Assembly: GCA_012518475.1 (NCBI GenBank)
Contig: JAAYSB010000097.1
Coordinates: 1-11,720 of the forward strand
Source: Intrasporangiaceae bacterium
Lineage (GTDB): Bacteria; Actinomycetota; Actinomycetes; Actinomycetales; Dermatophilaceae
Length of the DNA: 11,720 nucleotides
Reading direction: 5' to 3'
In this document: in pieces, positions 1 to 6,570 of the stretch
How the letters are laid out: each line of letters begins with the position of its first letter
Position numbering within the stretch: the stretch's first letter is position 1
The notes under the pieces: model-generated
Told to the model about the DNA's origin: nothing
The model's input: only the letters and a program-made list of their open reading frames with translations
Databases searched by the model: none
Program-made: the position numbers and the translations under genes

Positions 1-681
1 GACACCATCCTCTTCCTCGGCTTCGCGCTGGCCTATCTCGCCCTGCTCGTGTGGGGTGTCACGCTCGCGCGGGGGCACGGGTGGTGGACCGCGGCGAACC
101 TGCCCCTCCTGGTCCTCGCCGCCCTCGTGTTCGACAACGCGGTCATCGGGCTGGGCCGGTTCATCGGTGACGGTGCGTTCCTCGAGGCGATCAACCTGTC
201 GAGGTTCTGGGTGCACGCGTTCGTCACGCCGGTCCTCGTCGCCTGGGCCCTGCACACGCTGCGCCGGGCGGGCTTCGGCTGGGCCCAGCACCGGTGGTTC
301 CAGGTCGTGTCCATCGGCGCCGCGCTCGCCCTGACCGCTCTCGAGTACGTCGTCGAGCTGCGGGGTCTGTCGATCGTGCCGCGGGAGGAGTACGGCACGC
401 TGTCCTACACCGGTGCCGACCCGCCGGACGGGCCTCCGATCATGGTGCTCGTCGTGGCGCTCGTGCTCATCATCGCCGGCGCCCTGCTGTGGTGGAAGCA
501 GAAGTGGCCGTGGCTGCTCGCCGGTGCTCTGCTCATGACGGCAGGAAGCGCCATCGAGGTCCCGATCGAGAGCGGAGCGGCGACCAACGCGTTCGAGCTC
601 GTGCTGCTCATCTCGATCATGGCGACCAAGGCCTTCCAGGATCGGGGCGCACAGTCGGGCGAGAACGTCCGGGCGACCTGA
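1..681 (+). CDS. polytopic membrane protein, unknown function (5' end outside window)
   Basis: The reading frame is open from base 1, so the start codon lies upstream; the first codons in the window (D-T-I-L-F-L-G) already form a membrane segment. About 226 residues are visible. I count roughly seven hydrophobic stretches, at about residues 2-20, 30-48, 68-88, 98-118, 144-164, 170-188 and 198-214, separated by short charged loops, ending in a short hydrophilic tail. The loop around residues 124-146 is polar and proline/glycine rich. No enzymatic motif is apparent to me and I do not recognise the family. It reads in the same direction as the M23 gene but 257 bases separate them, so co-transcription is uncertain. 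That it is a real gene rests on the long open frame, the periodic hydrophobicity and the GC-rich third positions. It could be a small-molecule transporter-like or sensor membrane protein; nothing in the sequence decides. Confidence 0.8.
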   Translation, partial: DTILFLGFALAYLALLVWGVTLARGHGWWTAANLPLLVLAALVFDNAVIGLGRFIGDGAFLEAINLSRFWVHAFVTPVLVAWALHTLRRAGFGWAQHRWFQVVSIGAALALTALEYVVELRGLSIVPREEYGTLSYTGADPPDGPPIMVLVVALVLIIAGALLWWKQKWPWLLAGALLMTAGSAIEVPIESGAATNAFELVLLISIMATKAFQDRGAQSGENVRAT

Positions 682-747
682 CCGCGCTGGCACGGTGGCT
701 ACCGTGGCGCGGCAGTTCGTGGCTGCTGTGGTTATGTCGCCGGCCGG

Positions 748-804
748 GTCGAACTTCCGCGGCAGGCCCCGATCAACCACGGCACAGTTGAGTTTCCGCG
801 GCAG
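748..804. repeat. pair of 18-bp imperfect direct repeats in the gap before the M23 gene
   Basis: Bases 748-765 (GTCGAACTTCCGCGGCAG) and 787-804 (GTTGAGTTTCCGCGGCAG) match at 15 of 18 positions with a 39-base period; the last 11 bases are identical. A weaker partial copy of the shared 3' half (CGCGGCAG) lies at 708-715. Repeats of about this length and spacing occur at the ends of some insertion sequences, notably IS21-family elements with multiple terminal repeats, so a decayed IS end is possible. No transposase fragment is recognisable. The rest of the 682-938 gap shows no convincing gene, tRNA or terminator. Confidence 0.5.
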
Positions 805-938
805 CGGAGAGCGCTTCTGGGAGCGGGTCTGCAACGAGCCGCCATGAAGCACCGGGGACAACTCCGCTGATCGGGTGTGTCGTCCACACTGCCTGACCGC
901 CTCTCGCGCGGACTCCGCCAGCGGCGGGACCGTGGGTC

Positions 939-1505
939 ATGGACATCCACCAGCCCCGTCACGGAGCCTGGCTCAGCCGATCGCTCACCGCAGTGGTGCT
1001 CTGGCTCGTCGTCCTGGTCCTGCTGTCGGCCGTGGCTCCCCTCGGTCTGGCCGCGGCCGGATCCCCGCAACTCAGGGTCGGCTGGGGCTGGCCGCTGGAC
1101 CCGCAACCACAGGTGGAGCGGACCTTCGAGCGCCCGCCGAGCCGCTACGGAGCCGGCCACCGGGGCATCGATGTCTCGGCTGCCGTCGGAGCACCCGTGA
1201 CGGCTGTTGCCGCCGGCGTGGTCACGCACAGTGGGATGGTTGCGGGCCGGGGCACCGTCACCGTCCGGCACGACAGCGGCATCTCGAGCACCTATGAGCC
1301 GCTCGAGGACCGCATCGCCGGCGGCGAGACGGTGGACGCGGGAACCGTTCTCGGCACAATCGGCACCGGCAGTCACTGCGCGGACAGCCCGTGCCTCCAT
1401 CTCGGTGCGCGCCTGGGTGAGGAGTACCTCGACCCCCTGCTGCTCCTCACCCGGGTGCGCATCGTCCTCCTCCCCCTCCTGCCGGAGCCGTACGATACCC
1501 GATGA
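939..1505 (+). CDS. M23-family (LytM-like) peptidase-fold protein, probably catalytically degenerate
   Basis: 188 residues. An N-terminal hydrophobic segment (about 17-40) ending in A-A-A-G looks like a signal peptide or anchor, so the protein should act outside the membrane on peptidoglycan or as a regulator there. Residues 70-170 form an M23 domain: G-x-H-R-G-I-D with H74 and D78 as zinc ligands, the glycine-rich barrel, and H154 in C-L-H-L-G as the third ligand. Canonical LytM proteins carry H-L-H here and a further His in a Y-x-H-L motif; this protein has C152 and Y-E-P-L (E120) instead, so both general-base histidines are missing. C147 and C152 could form a disulfide. A hydrophobic C-terminal stretch (165-182) follows. 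In actinobacteria this gene commonly sits between xerC/dprA and rpsB in opposite orientation to them, as here relative to xerC. The ATG at 939 leaves the signal segment intact; a clear Shine-Dalgarno is not obvious. Confidence 0.85.
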   Translation: MDIHQPRHGAWLSRSLTAVVLWLVVLVLLSAVAPLGLAAAGSPQLRVGWGWPLDPQPQVERTFERPPSRYGAGHRGIDVSAAVGAPVTAVAAGVVTHSGMVAGRGTVTVRHDSGISSTYEPLEDRIAGGETVDAGTVLGTIGTGSHCADSPCLHLGARLGEEYLDPLLLLTRVRIVLLPLLPEPYDTR

Positions 1506-1556
1506 CAGCGAGGACGACCGAGACGCGCTCAGGAGAACGGAGTCGGGCGAAACAGG

Positions 1557-1575
1557 CGTATTACAGACGTATCAT
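1557..1575 (+). promoter_or_regulatory. putative leaderless promoter and operator of the toxin-antitoxin pair
   Basis: TATCAT at 1570-1575 fits the actinobacterial -10 pattern TANNNT and lies six bases before the ATG at 1582, so transcription would start on or near the start codon and give a leaderless mRNA. No good -35 box is visible. Two 7-base direct repeats, CGTATTA (1557-1563) and CGTATCA (1568-1574), are offset by 11 bases, about one helical turn, and the second overlaps the -10. Phased short repeats covering the promoter are what a ribbon-helix-helix antitoxin would be expected to bind for autoregulation. This is inference from position and spacing only. Confidence 0.45.
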
Positions 1576-1581
1576 GGGGTG

Positions 1582-1812
1582 ATGGGGATGATCACACTGC
1601 GCTCGGACGAGGAGCTGGACCGCCTACTGACGGAGTTGGCCCGCCCTGGAGAGACCCGATCGGACACGATTCGGCGAGCCGTCAGGGACGCCATCACGCT
1701 GGCCCGCCGCGAACGCATGCGACAGGAGTCTCTTGCCTGCGCCGCGGACGAGCGCGACGTGACAGAGGCGGCCGCGGTGCAGGCGGACCTGGAGCATCTG
1801 CGTGCGTGGTGA
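1582..1812 (+). CDS. ribbon-helix-helix antitoxin (MazE-like) of a MazEF module
   Basis: 76 residues from the ATG at 1582; an ATG at 1588 and a GTG at 1579 are in-frame alternatives. The N-terminal part fits a ribbon-helix-helix fold: a short beta strand (M-I-T-L-R, 3-7), helix A (9-20), a turn with G-E-T-R-S, and helix B (about 26-40). The acidic, alanine-rich C-terminal half (50-76) would be the flexible part that wraps the toxin. Its last codons overlap the GTG start of the MazF gene by 11 bases, the usual coupling in such modules. The antitoxin would neutralise the RNase and repress its own promoter. The frame stays open back to about 1207, but that region is the M23 gene in another frame. 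The family assignment comes from the fold pattern and the partner rather than from a recognised named homologue. Confidence 0.82.
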   Translation: MGMITLRSDEELDRLLTELARPGETRSDTIRRAVRDAITLARRERMRQESLACAADERDVTEAAAVQADLEHLRAW

Positions 1813-2116
1813 CGTCTTCGAGCTGCGCGCACCACGCCGCACGTCTGGACACGAACAACGCGGGCCCCGTTATGCAGTCGTCATCCAGTCCGACGACCTG
1901 CACCTGTCAACCCTGATCATCGCCCCGACCTCCACAACGGCTCGGCCCACCGTCTTTCGACCCAGTCTCGACATCTTGGGACGCCGCGCTCGTGTTCTTG
2001 TCGAACAGGCGATGGCCGCCGATCCTGCGCGCCTTGGTCGATGGGTGGGGCGCGTTACGCCGCACGAGCTCGCCGAGATTGAGGACGCGCTGCGACTGGT
2101 CCTGGCCCTCGACTGA
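1802..2116 (+). CDS. MazF/PemK-family endoribonuclease toxin
   Basis: 104 residues, starting at GTG 1802 inside the antitoxin gene. The N-terminal R-G-D-V-F-E-L is the typical MazF first strand. The conserved core follows as R-G-P-R-Y-A-V-V-I-Q-S-D (R23 matching the catalytic Arg of B. subtilis MazF by position) and I-I-A-P-T-S-T (T43 or T45 matching the catalytic Thr). The C-terminal part, V-L-V-E-Q then R-L-G-R-W-V-G-R-V and a final helix, is also family-typical, and the length is normal, so the toxin looks intact. MazF enzymes cleave mRNA or other RNAs at short specific sequences; the specificity here cannot be read from sequence. It ends 3 bases from the stop of the convergent xerC gene with no recognisable terminator between them, so overlapping transcripts are likely. 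Confidence 0.92.
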   Translation: MRGDVFELRAPRRTSGHEQRGPRYAVVIQSDDLHLSTLIIAPTSTTARPTVFRPSLDILGRRARVLVEQAMAADPARLGRWVGRVTPHELAEIEDALRLVLALD

Positions 2117-2119
2117 GGA

Positions 2120-3037
2120 TCAGGCGCGGGGGTGCGCCTGACGGTACGAGTCGCGGAGCCGCTCGATCGAGACGTGGGTATAGATCTGGGTCGTCGCCAG
2201 TGATGCGTGACCGAGCAGCTCCTGGACGACGCGCAGGTCGGCCCCACCCTCCAGGAGGTGGGTGGCCGCGCTGTGGCGCAGACCGTGCGGGCCGATGTCC
2301 GGCGCGTCCTGGACGTGCTGGAGCAGGGCATGCACCACCGAGCGGACCTGGCGCTGGTCCACCCTCCGGCCACGCCGGCCGAGGAAGAGCGCCGGACCGC
2401 TCTGCTCCGTCACCAGCTGCGGCCGACCGATCAGACGCCACTGCTCGAGCGCCACGCGAGCCGGTGCCCCGAACGGCACGCTGCGCTCCTTGTTGCCCTT
2501 GCCGATGACACGGACGACCTGCCGGGAGTCGTCGACATCGTCGATGTCGAGGCCGGTGAGCTCACCGACCCGGATGCCGGTGGCATAGAGGAGTTCCAGC
2601 ATGGCCCGGTCCCGGATGTGCACCGGGTCCTCGTCGTCGCTGGCGACAGCGGCGATCTCGAGCAGCTCGGTGGCGTCCTTCGCAGCGAGAACGTCAGGCA
2701 GGGTGGTCGCACGCTTCGGGGCGACCAGACGCAGGCTGGGGTCCTGGGAGAGCCGGCCCGACCTGGTAGCCCAGCGGCAGAACGTGCGCACGGAGGCCGA
2801 GCGCCGGGCGAGCGTGCTCCGAGCCACCCCCTCGGTCGCCTGGGCACCGAGCCAGGCCCTTAGATCGGCGAGCCGCATCTCGAGCAGGGCGACCCCCCGG
2901 TCGTCGAGGAACCGGGTGAGGTGGTCCAGGTCGGCGAGATAGGCACGCACCGTGTGGTCGGACCGGTCCTTCTCCTGGCGGAGGTGGGCCTCGAAGTCGG
3001 CGCGCACCCCGGTGTGCGGGATCGGGTCGGCGGTCAC
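2120..3037 (-). CDS. xerC: tyrosine recombinase XerC
   Basis: 305 residues, the usual XerC/XerD length. The N-terminal SAM-like core-binding domain spans about 10-95 (E-K-D-R-S-D-H-T-V-R-A-Y-L-A-D-L). The catalytic domain spans about 115-300 and has the full set of residues: R156 in A-T-G-I-R-V-G-E-L, a lysine in G-K-G-N-K-E-R (K180 most likely), H251 and R254 in H-G-L-R-H-S, H277 in L-L-G-H-A-S and the nucleophile Y286 in Q-I-Y-T-H-V. With XerD it resolves chromosome dimers at dif. Its place directly after dprA is the standard actinobacterial location, which favours XerC over a mobile-element integrase; XerC and XerD are otherwise hard to separate by sequence alone. The start is a GTG at 3037, 31 bases after the dprA stop, with a GGAG placed unusually close. 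Confidence 0.93.
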   Translation of the reverse strand: MTADPIPHTGVRADFEAHLRQEKDRSDHTVRAYLADLDHLTRFLDDRGVALLEMRLADLRAWLGAQATEGVARSTLARRSASVRTFCRWATRSGRLSQDPSLRLVAPKRATTLPDVLAAKDATELLEIAAVASDDEDPVHIRDRAMLELLYATGIRVGELTGLDIDDVDDSRQVVRVIGKGNKERSVPFGAPARVALEQWRLIGRPQLVTEQSGPALFLGRRGRRVDQRQVRSVVHALLQHVQDAPDIGPHGLRHSAATHLLEGGADLRVVQELLGHASLATTQIYTHVSIERLRDSYRQAHPRA

Positions 3038-3068
3038 GGCTCCACGGTCGCAAACCTGCAGGCCGCGA

Positions 3069-4232
3069 TCAACGACCAGCCTCCCCTACCGATCCGCGTG
3101 TTGACTGCCGACGAGTCGAGGTCGTCCCCGTCTTGCGCCACCCGTCGAGGAGATCACGCTCCGCAGCACCGCACAGCTCGAGGCGCCCGAGGCCGGCCCG
3201 CACCGCCATCTCGGTCAGGCCGACGGACCGGGCGAGGTCCGGTATCTGCCGATGTGCGCGCAGCGGCAGCGCCTCATAGAGCAGCCGGTCCTCCGGATCG
3301 AGGTCGTCGGTGGCCCGACGCTCTCCCCGCTTCGGCTCGGCGAGGTCATAGCCGATCCGTCCGACGTGCTCGGCGAGCTCGTCGGCATCGCTGACGAGCT
3401 GCACCTGTGAGTCGATCTCCCGGAGCAGAGCATGACACCCTGCGGACTGCATGGAGGTCACCGGACCCGGGACGGCGGCGACCGGACGGCCCAGGCTGGT
3501 GGCGTGACCGGCGGTGTTGAGCGAACCGGAGCGCAGCGACGCCTCGACGACGACGGTCCCGTTCGTCAGGGCGGCGATGATCCGGTTGCGCTTGAGGAAG
3601 CGGCTGCCGATCGGCGCCACCCCGAGCGGCTGCTCGCTGATGACCGCACCTTCGTCGGCGATCGTCCCCAGCAGCTGCGCGTGGCTTGCTGGATAGAGCC
3701 GGTCGATTCCGCCGGCGAGGACCGCGACGGTGAGCCCGTCGACGGCCAGGGCGCCACGGTGGGCCGCGGCGTCGATCCCGAAGGCCGCTCCGGAGACCAC
3801 GGCGAAGCCACGCTCGCACATCCCGACCGCGAGATCGGTCGCGACGTGGGTGCCATAGGCCGTGGCGCTGCGGGCCCCGACCACGGCGACGCTGCGAGCG
3901 CTCGCCGCTGCGAGGTCGATCTCGCCCCGCACCCACAGGCACAGCGGCGGAACCGTGAGGTCGTTCAGGCCCGCGGGCCAGTCCGCGTCCGAGGGGACGA
4001 CAACTCGGGCCCCGAGGAGGTCGGAGCCGCGCAGGTCCTCCGCGAGTCGGCTCCACGAGTAGTGCCCGCCCACGACGCCCGTCGCGGACATGGCGCCGTT
4101 GACGAAGCGAGTGAGGGCGTCGACGGCACCGTGCGCCTGCACCGCACGGTGCACGCTGGTGTTGCCGGGTTCGGCGATGCGGCTCAGCGCCACGCGAGCG
4201 GCCCGGTCGGTCGTGGGCAGGCGGGTGCTCAT
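3069..4232 (-). CDS. dprA: DNA-processing protein DprA
   Basis: 387 residues. DprA loads RecA on incoming single-stranded DNA and is needed for transformation where that occurs; in actinobacteria it is widely kept even without known competence. An N-terminal helical region (about 8-70) precedes a Rossmann-like DprA core (about 80-290) with V-A-V-V-G-A-R, V-S-G-A-A-F-G-I-D-A-A-A-H (146-158), A-G-G-I-D-R-L-Y-P, K-R-N-R-I-I-A-A-L (214-222), V-V-V-E-A and S-G-S-L-N-T-A (235-241), then V-P-G-P. The S-G-A-A-F-G-I-D segment replaces the textbook S-G-L-A-R-G-I-D, a variant I believe is common in actinobacteria. A C-terminal winged-helix-like region lies at about 310-365, followed by a basic, probably disordered tail. 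The ATG overlaps the comM stop as ATGA, and AGGTGG upstream can serve as ribosome binding site. Confidence 0.95.
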   Translation of the reverse strand: MSTRLPTTDRAARVALSRIAEPGNTSVHRAVQAHGAVDALTRFVNGAMSATGVVGGHYSWSRLAEDLRGSDLLGARVVVPSDADWPAGLNDLTVPPLCLWVRGEIDLAAASARSVAVVGARSATAYGTHVATDLAVGMCERGFAVVSGAAFGIDAAAHRGALAVDGLTVAVLAGGIDRLYPASHAQLLGTIADEGAVISEQPLGVAPIGSRFLKRNRIIAALTNGTVVVEASLRSGSLNTAGHATSLGRPVAAVPGPVTSMQSAGCHALLREIDSQVQLVSDADELAEHVGRIGYDLAEPKRGERRATDDLDPEDRLLYEALPLRAHRQIPDLARSVGLTEMAVRAGLGRLELCGAAERDLLDGWRKTGTTSTRRQSTRGSVGEAGR

Positions 4233-5767
4233 GCCGCCACCTGCCCTTGGCCGCGCAGCCCGAGGGCCACCCCGATGTCCTCTCGGGTCGGCACGGTTCC
4301 ACCGCGTAGGTCACACAGGGTCCAGGACAACCGCAGACACCGGTCGAAACCACGCAGCGTCAGCCAGCCGCGGTCCAGTGCCTTGTGCAGGTCGACGAGC
4401 TGGTTGCGTGGCAGGGCGAACCGTCCCCGACGCAGCACCCGGCCGGGGACCCAGGAGTTGAGGCCGACCCCGAGGTCCGCCCAGCGCTGCTGCTGCTGAG
4501 CGCGGGCCTGATCGACCCGAACGGCTACGTCGGCTGAGCTCTCCCCCGGCTCACCGTTCAGGTGGGCCAGGCTGACGGGCGCGACCTGAATCTGGAGGTC
4601 GACCCGGTCCATGAGTGGTCCACCGAGCCGGGCGAGATAGGTGCGCAGCTCACGTGGTTGGCACCGACAGTCCAGGCCCTTACCGAAGCCCATGCCGCAC
4701 GGGCAGGGATTGGCGGCGAGGACGAGCTGGAAGCGGGCTGGGAACGTCACGCTCTCCCGCGCCCGTGCGACGACGACCTGCCCCGACTCGAGAGGCTGTC
4801 GTAGCGACTGCAGGACGTCCTTCTTGAACTCCGGGGCCTCGTCGAGGAACAGGACGCCGCGGTCGGCCCGGGACACCGCGCCCGGCCGGATGCTCGCGCC
4901 TCCCCCGCCACCGATGATCGCGGCCATCGACGCGCTGTGGTGCGGTGCCTCGAAGGGCGGGGTGACGTCCAGGGCAGCGTCACTGCTCACCTCGCCGAGC
5001 ACGGACCGCACCGACATGACGCCGAGCGCCTCCTCCCGGGACAGGCGTGGCAGCAGCGTGACGAGGCGTTCGGCGAGCATCGTCTTCCCGGCTCCGGGCG
5101 GGCCGACGAGCAGGAGATGGTGCCCACCTGCGGCGGCGATCTCGAGGGCCATCCGGGCAGTGTCCTGACCGACGACATCAGCGAGGTCTCCGTGCTCGCG
5201 GGTCGCCACCGGCTCAACACCGGCCGGGTCGACATCCGGGAAGTCCTCCGGGTCGAGCCGCGCATAGGTCTCGATGAGACTGTGGAGGGTGTCGAAGGAA
5301 TGCACCCGGACCCCGTCGACGAGCAGCGCCTCGCCGGCGTTGGCGCGGGGAACGACGACGTGACCGATGCCGTCACGGGCGGCGGCCAGGACCGACGGCA
5401 GCACCCCGAGAACGGGCCGGATCGTCCCGTCCAGCCCCAGCTCACCCAGGTGCGCCACCCGAGCGGTCCGCCGGGAGCTGATGACACCCTGCGCCGCGAG
5501 GATCGCGCACGCGATGGGCAGGTCGAAGGAGCTGCCGCGCTTGGGGATCGAGGACGGTGACAGGTTGACAGTGATGCGGTCGTTCCGGATCGGATGGCCG
5601 GCAACGATGGCCGCGGCCCGGACCCGGTTCGGCGACTGGGCACAGGCGGCGTCCGGGAGTCCACTGATCGCGAACGCCGGCAGCCCGGAGGCGATGTGCG
5701 CCTCGACATTGATCACCGTGCCGACGAGTCCGCTGAGCGCGACCGACACCGTCGATCCCAGCCTCAT
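4229..5767 (-). CDS. comM: YifB/ComM-family Mg-chelatase-like AAA+ ATPase
   Basis: 512 residues from the ATG at 5767. ComM is a hexameric helicase that promotes branch migration during integration of DNA taken up by transformation. The N-terminal Lon-like domain (about 20-165) includes P-K-R-G-S-S-F-D-L-P-I-A. The AAA+ domain (about 190-395) has Walker A G-P-P-G-A-G-K-T (223-230) and Walker B V-L-F-L-D-E (305-310). The family's cysteine cluster N-P-C-P-C ... C-R-C is at 355-369, and the C-terminal domain (about 400-510) closes the protein. The frame continues upstream to 5881, but the ATG at 5767 matches the family N-terminus (M-R-L-G-S-T), overlaps the yraN stop as ATGA, and has GAGGGG nine bases upstream. 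It is translationally coupled to both yraN and dprA. The magnesium-chelatase annotation often given to this family is misleading; no tetrapyrrole pathway genes are nearby. Confidence 0.95.
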   Translation of the reverse strand: MRLGSTVSVALSGLVGTVINVEAHIASGLPAFAISGLPDAACAQSPNRVRAAAIVAGHPIRNDRITVNLSPSSIPKRGSSFDLPIACAILAAQGVISSRRTARVAHLGELGLDGTIRPVLGVLPSVLAAARDGIGHVVVPRANAGEALLVDGVRVHSFDTLHSLIETYARLDPEDFPDVDPAGVEPVATREHGDLADVVGQDTARMALEIAAAGGHHLLLVGPPGAGKTMLAERLVTLLPRLSREEALGVMSVRSVLGEVSSDAALDVTPPFEAPHHSASMAAIIGGGGGASIRPGAVSRADRGVLFLDEAPEFKKDVLQSLRQPLESGQVVVARARESVTFPARFQLVLAANPCPCGMGFGKGLDCRCQPRELRTYLARLGGPLMDRVDLQIQVAPVSLAHLNGEPGESSADVAVRVDQARAQQQQRWADLGVGLNSWVPGRVLRRGRFALPRNQLVDLHKALDRGWLTLRGFDRCLRLSWTLCDLRGGTVPTREDIGVALGLRGQGQVAA

Positions 5768-6150
5768 CCGCCGACACCCCTCAGGTGTCGCAGCCGAACC
5801 GGGTGCCCCGGCTGGATGAGTACGCCGACGACGTCGAGCCGGATGTCGGCGGCGACGACATCGGGATGGTCGCGCAGCCACCGGCCGAGGAGACGCCGCA
5901 GCCTTGCGACCTTGGCCGGCGTCACCGCCTCGATCGGCTCCCCGAATCCCAGACCGCGCCTGGTCTTGACCTCGATCCCCACGACAGCCCCGTCGGCGGC
6001 CTGGGCGACGAGGTCGAGCTCGCCCTCGAGGCAGTGCCAGTTCCGGGCCAGCACCCGGTGGCCGGTCTCCACGAGATATCGGGCCGCAAGCTGCTCGCCG
6101 GTGTCCCCCAGGCTCCGACGGTCATCAACGCTGGCTGGTGCTGTCTCCAT
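5764..6150 (-). CDS. yraN: YraN/UPF0102-family endonuclease-like protein
   Basis: 128 residues from the ATG at 6150. The family has a Holliday-junction-resolvase-like PD-(D/E)XK fold; its cellular role is not settled. The fold signature is visible: an N-terminal helix (G-D-T-G-E-Q-L-A-A-R-Y-L), then R-N-W-H-C-L-E-G-E-L-D-L-V with E44 and D46, then G-I-E-V-K-T-R-R with E60 and K62, and the C-terminal V-T-P-A-K-V-A-R-L-R-R-L-L helix. The frame extends upstream to a TTG at 6231, but the added residues look unlike the family and the ATG gives the normal length. I see no strong Shine-Dalgarno for this start. A 105-base gap separates it from the DUF2469 gene. Together with comM and dprA it forms the conserved DNA-processing block. 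Confidence 0.9.
   Translation of the reverse strand: METAPASVDDRRSLGDTGEQLAARYLVETGHRVLARNWHCLEGELDLVAQAADGAVVGIEVKTRRGLGFGEPIEAVTPAKVARLRRLLGRWLRDHPDVVAADIRLDVVGVLIQPGHPVRLRHLRGVGG
5772..5790 (-). promoter_or_regulatory. hairpin covering the comM ribosome binding site
   Basis: Perfect 7-bp inverted repeat within the end of yraN: arms 5772-5778 and 5784-5790 (CGACACC / GGTGTCG) with a 5-base loop. Read in the transcript, the loop TGAGG plus the first bases of the 3' arm form the GAGGGG that would be the comM Shine-Dalgarno, so part of it would be held in the stem. Ribosomes finishing yraN would melt it, which suggests coupled translation. The pairing is seen; the function is inferred. Confidence 0.35.
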
Positions 6151-6225
6151 GACCAGCAGCCAACTCGCTGCAGAGACAGCGTGCGAGGGGCGAGCTCGCG
6201 CTGTTGAGGACACGCCCGACGGCGC

Positions 6226-6237
6226 CCCCAATTGGGG
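6226..6237. repeat. 12-bp perfect palindrome between DUF2469 and yraN genes
   Basis: CCCCAATTGGGG lies in the 105-base gap between the two minus-strand genes, 19 bases after the DUF2469 stop. It is too short to be a convincing terminator and no T-run follows on either strand. It may be a protein-binding site or chance. It shares its CAATTG centre with the larger palindrome before rimM. Confidence 0.4.
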
Positions 6238-6255
6238 ACGAGCGGACCGCGCAGG

Positions 6256-6570
6256 TCAGAAGCCGGGCTTAGGCACCTCGAGGTCCGGCTGGGCCAGCTC
6301 CTCGACGTTGACGTCCTTGAAGGTGACGACCCGGACCTGCTTGGCGAACCGGGCCGGTCGATAGATGTCCCACACCCAGGCGTCGTGCATCGTGACGTCG
6401 AAGTAGACCTCGGCGCCCTCGCCGCATACCTGGACGTCGACCGAGTTGCACAGATAGAAGCGCCGCTCGGTCTCGACCACGTGGCTGAACAGCCCCACGA
6501 CGTCCCGGTACTCGCGATAGAGCGCGAGCTCCATCTCGGTCTCGTACTTCTCGAGGTCCTCCGAGCTCAT
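6256..6570 (-). CDS. DUF2469 family protein (Rv2901c-like)
   Basis: 104 residues, full length for this small actinobacterial family of unknown function. The protein matches the family pattern along its length: M-S-S-E-D-L-E-K-Y-E-T-E-M-E-L-A-L-Y-R-E-Y at the start, then F-S-H-V-V-E-T-E-R-R-F-Y-L, a central strand-rich part (V-Y-F-D-V-T-M-H-D-A-W-V-W-D-I-Y-R), and V-T-F-K-D-V-N-V-E-E-L near the end. There is no signal peptide or membrane segment, so it is cytoplasmic. The ATG overlaps the rnhB stop as ATGA and AGGA lies seven bases upstream. The constant pairing with rnhB in actinobacteria suggests a link to RNase HII or nucleic-acid metabolism, but that is only inference from neighbourhood. 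Confidence 0.93.
   Translation of the reverse strand: MSSEDLEKYETEMELALYREYRDVVGLFSHVVETERRFYLCNSVDVQVCGEGAEVYFDVTMHDAWVWDIYRPARFAKQVRVVTFKDVNVEELAQPDLEVPKPGF

Noticed and set aside
1207..1581. Antitoxin frame extended upstream into the M23 gene
   Set aside because: The extension is a shadow of the M23 coding sequence. The RHH domain starts at about 1582-1588, just after a promoter-like -10.
2120..3037. Tyrosine recombinase as the integrase of a mobile element
   Set aside because: It sits at the standard dprA-xerC location, and no attachment-site repeats, tRNA or phage genes are seen nearby.
3432..4499. 355-codon open frame on the plus strand
   Set aside because: It is antisense to dprA and the 3' part of comM and has no recognisable domain.
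4229..5767. Magnesium chelatase subunit for tetrapyrrole synthesis
   Set aside because: Domain order and cysteine cluster are those of YifB/ComM, and the neighbours are DNA-processing genes.
5768..5881. N-terminal extension of comM to 5881
   Set aside because: The added 38 residues are Arg-rich, overlap yraN, and precede the family-standard start M-R-L-G-S-T at ATG 5767.
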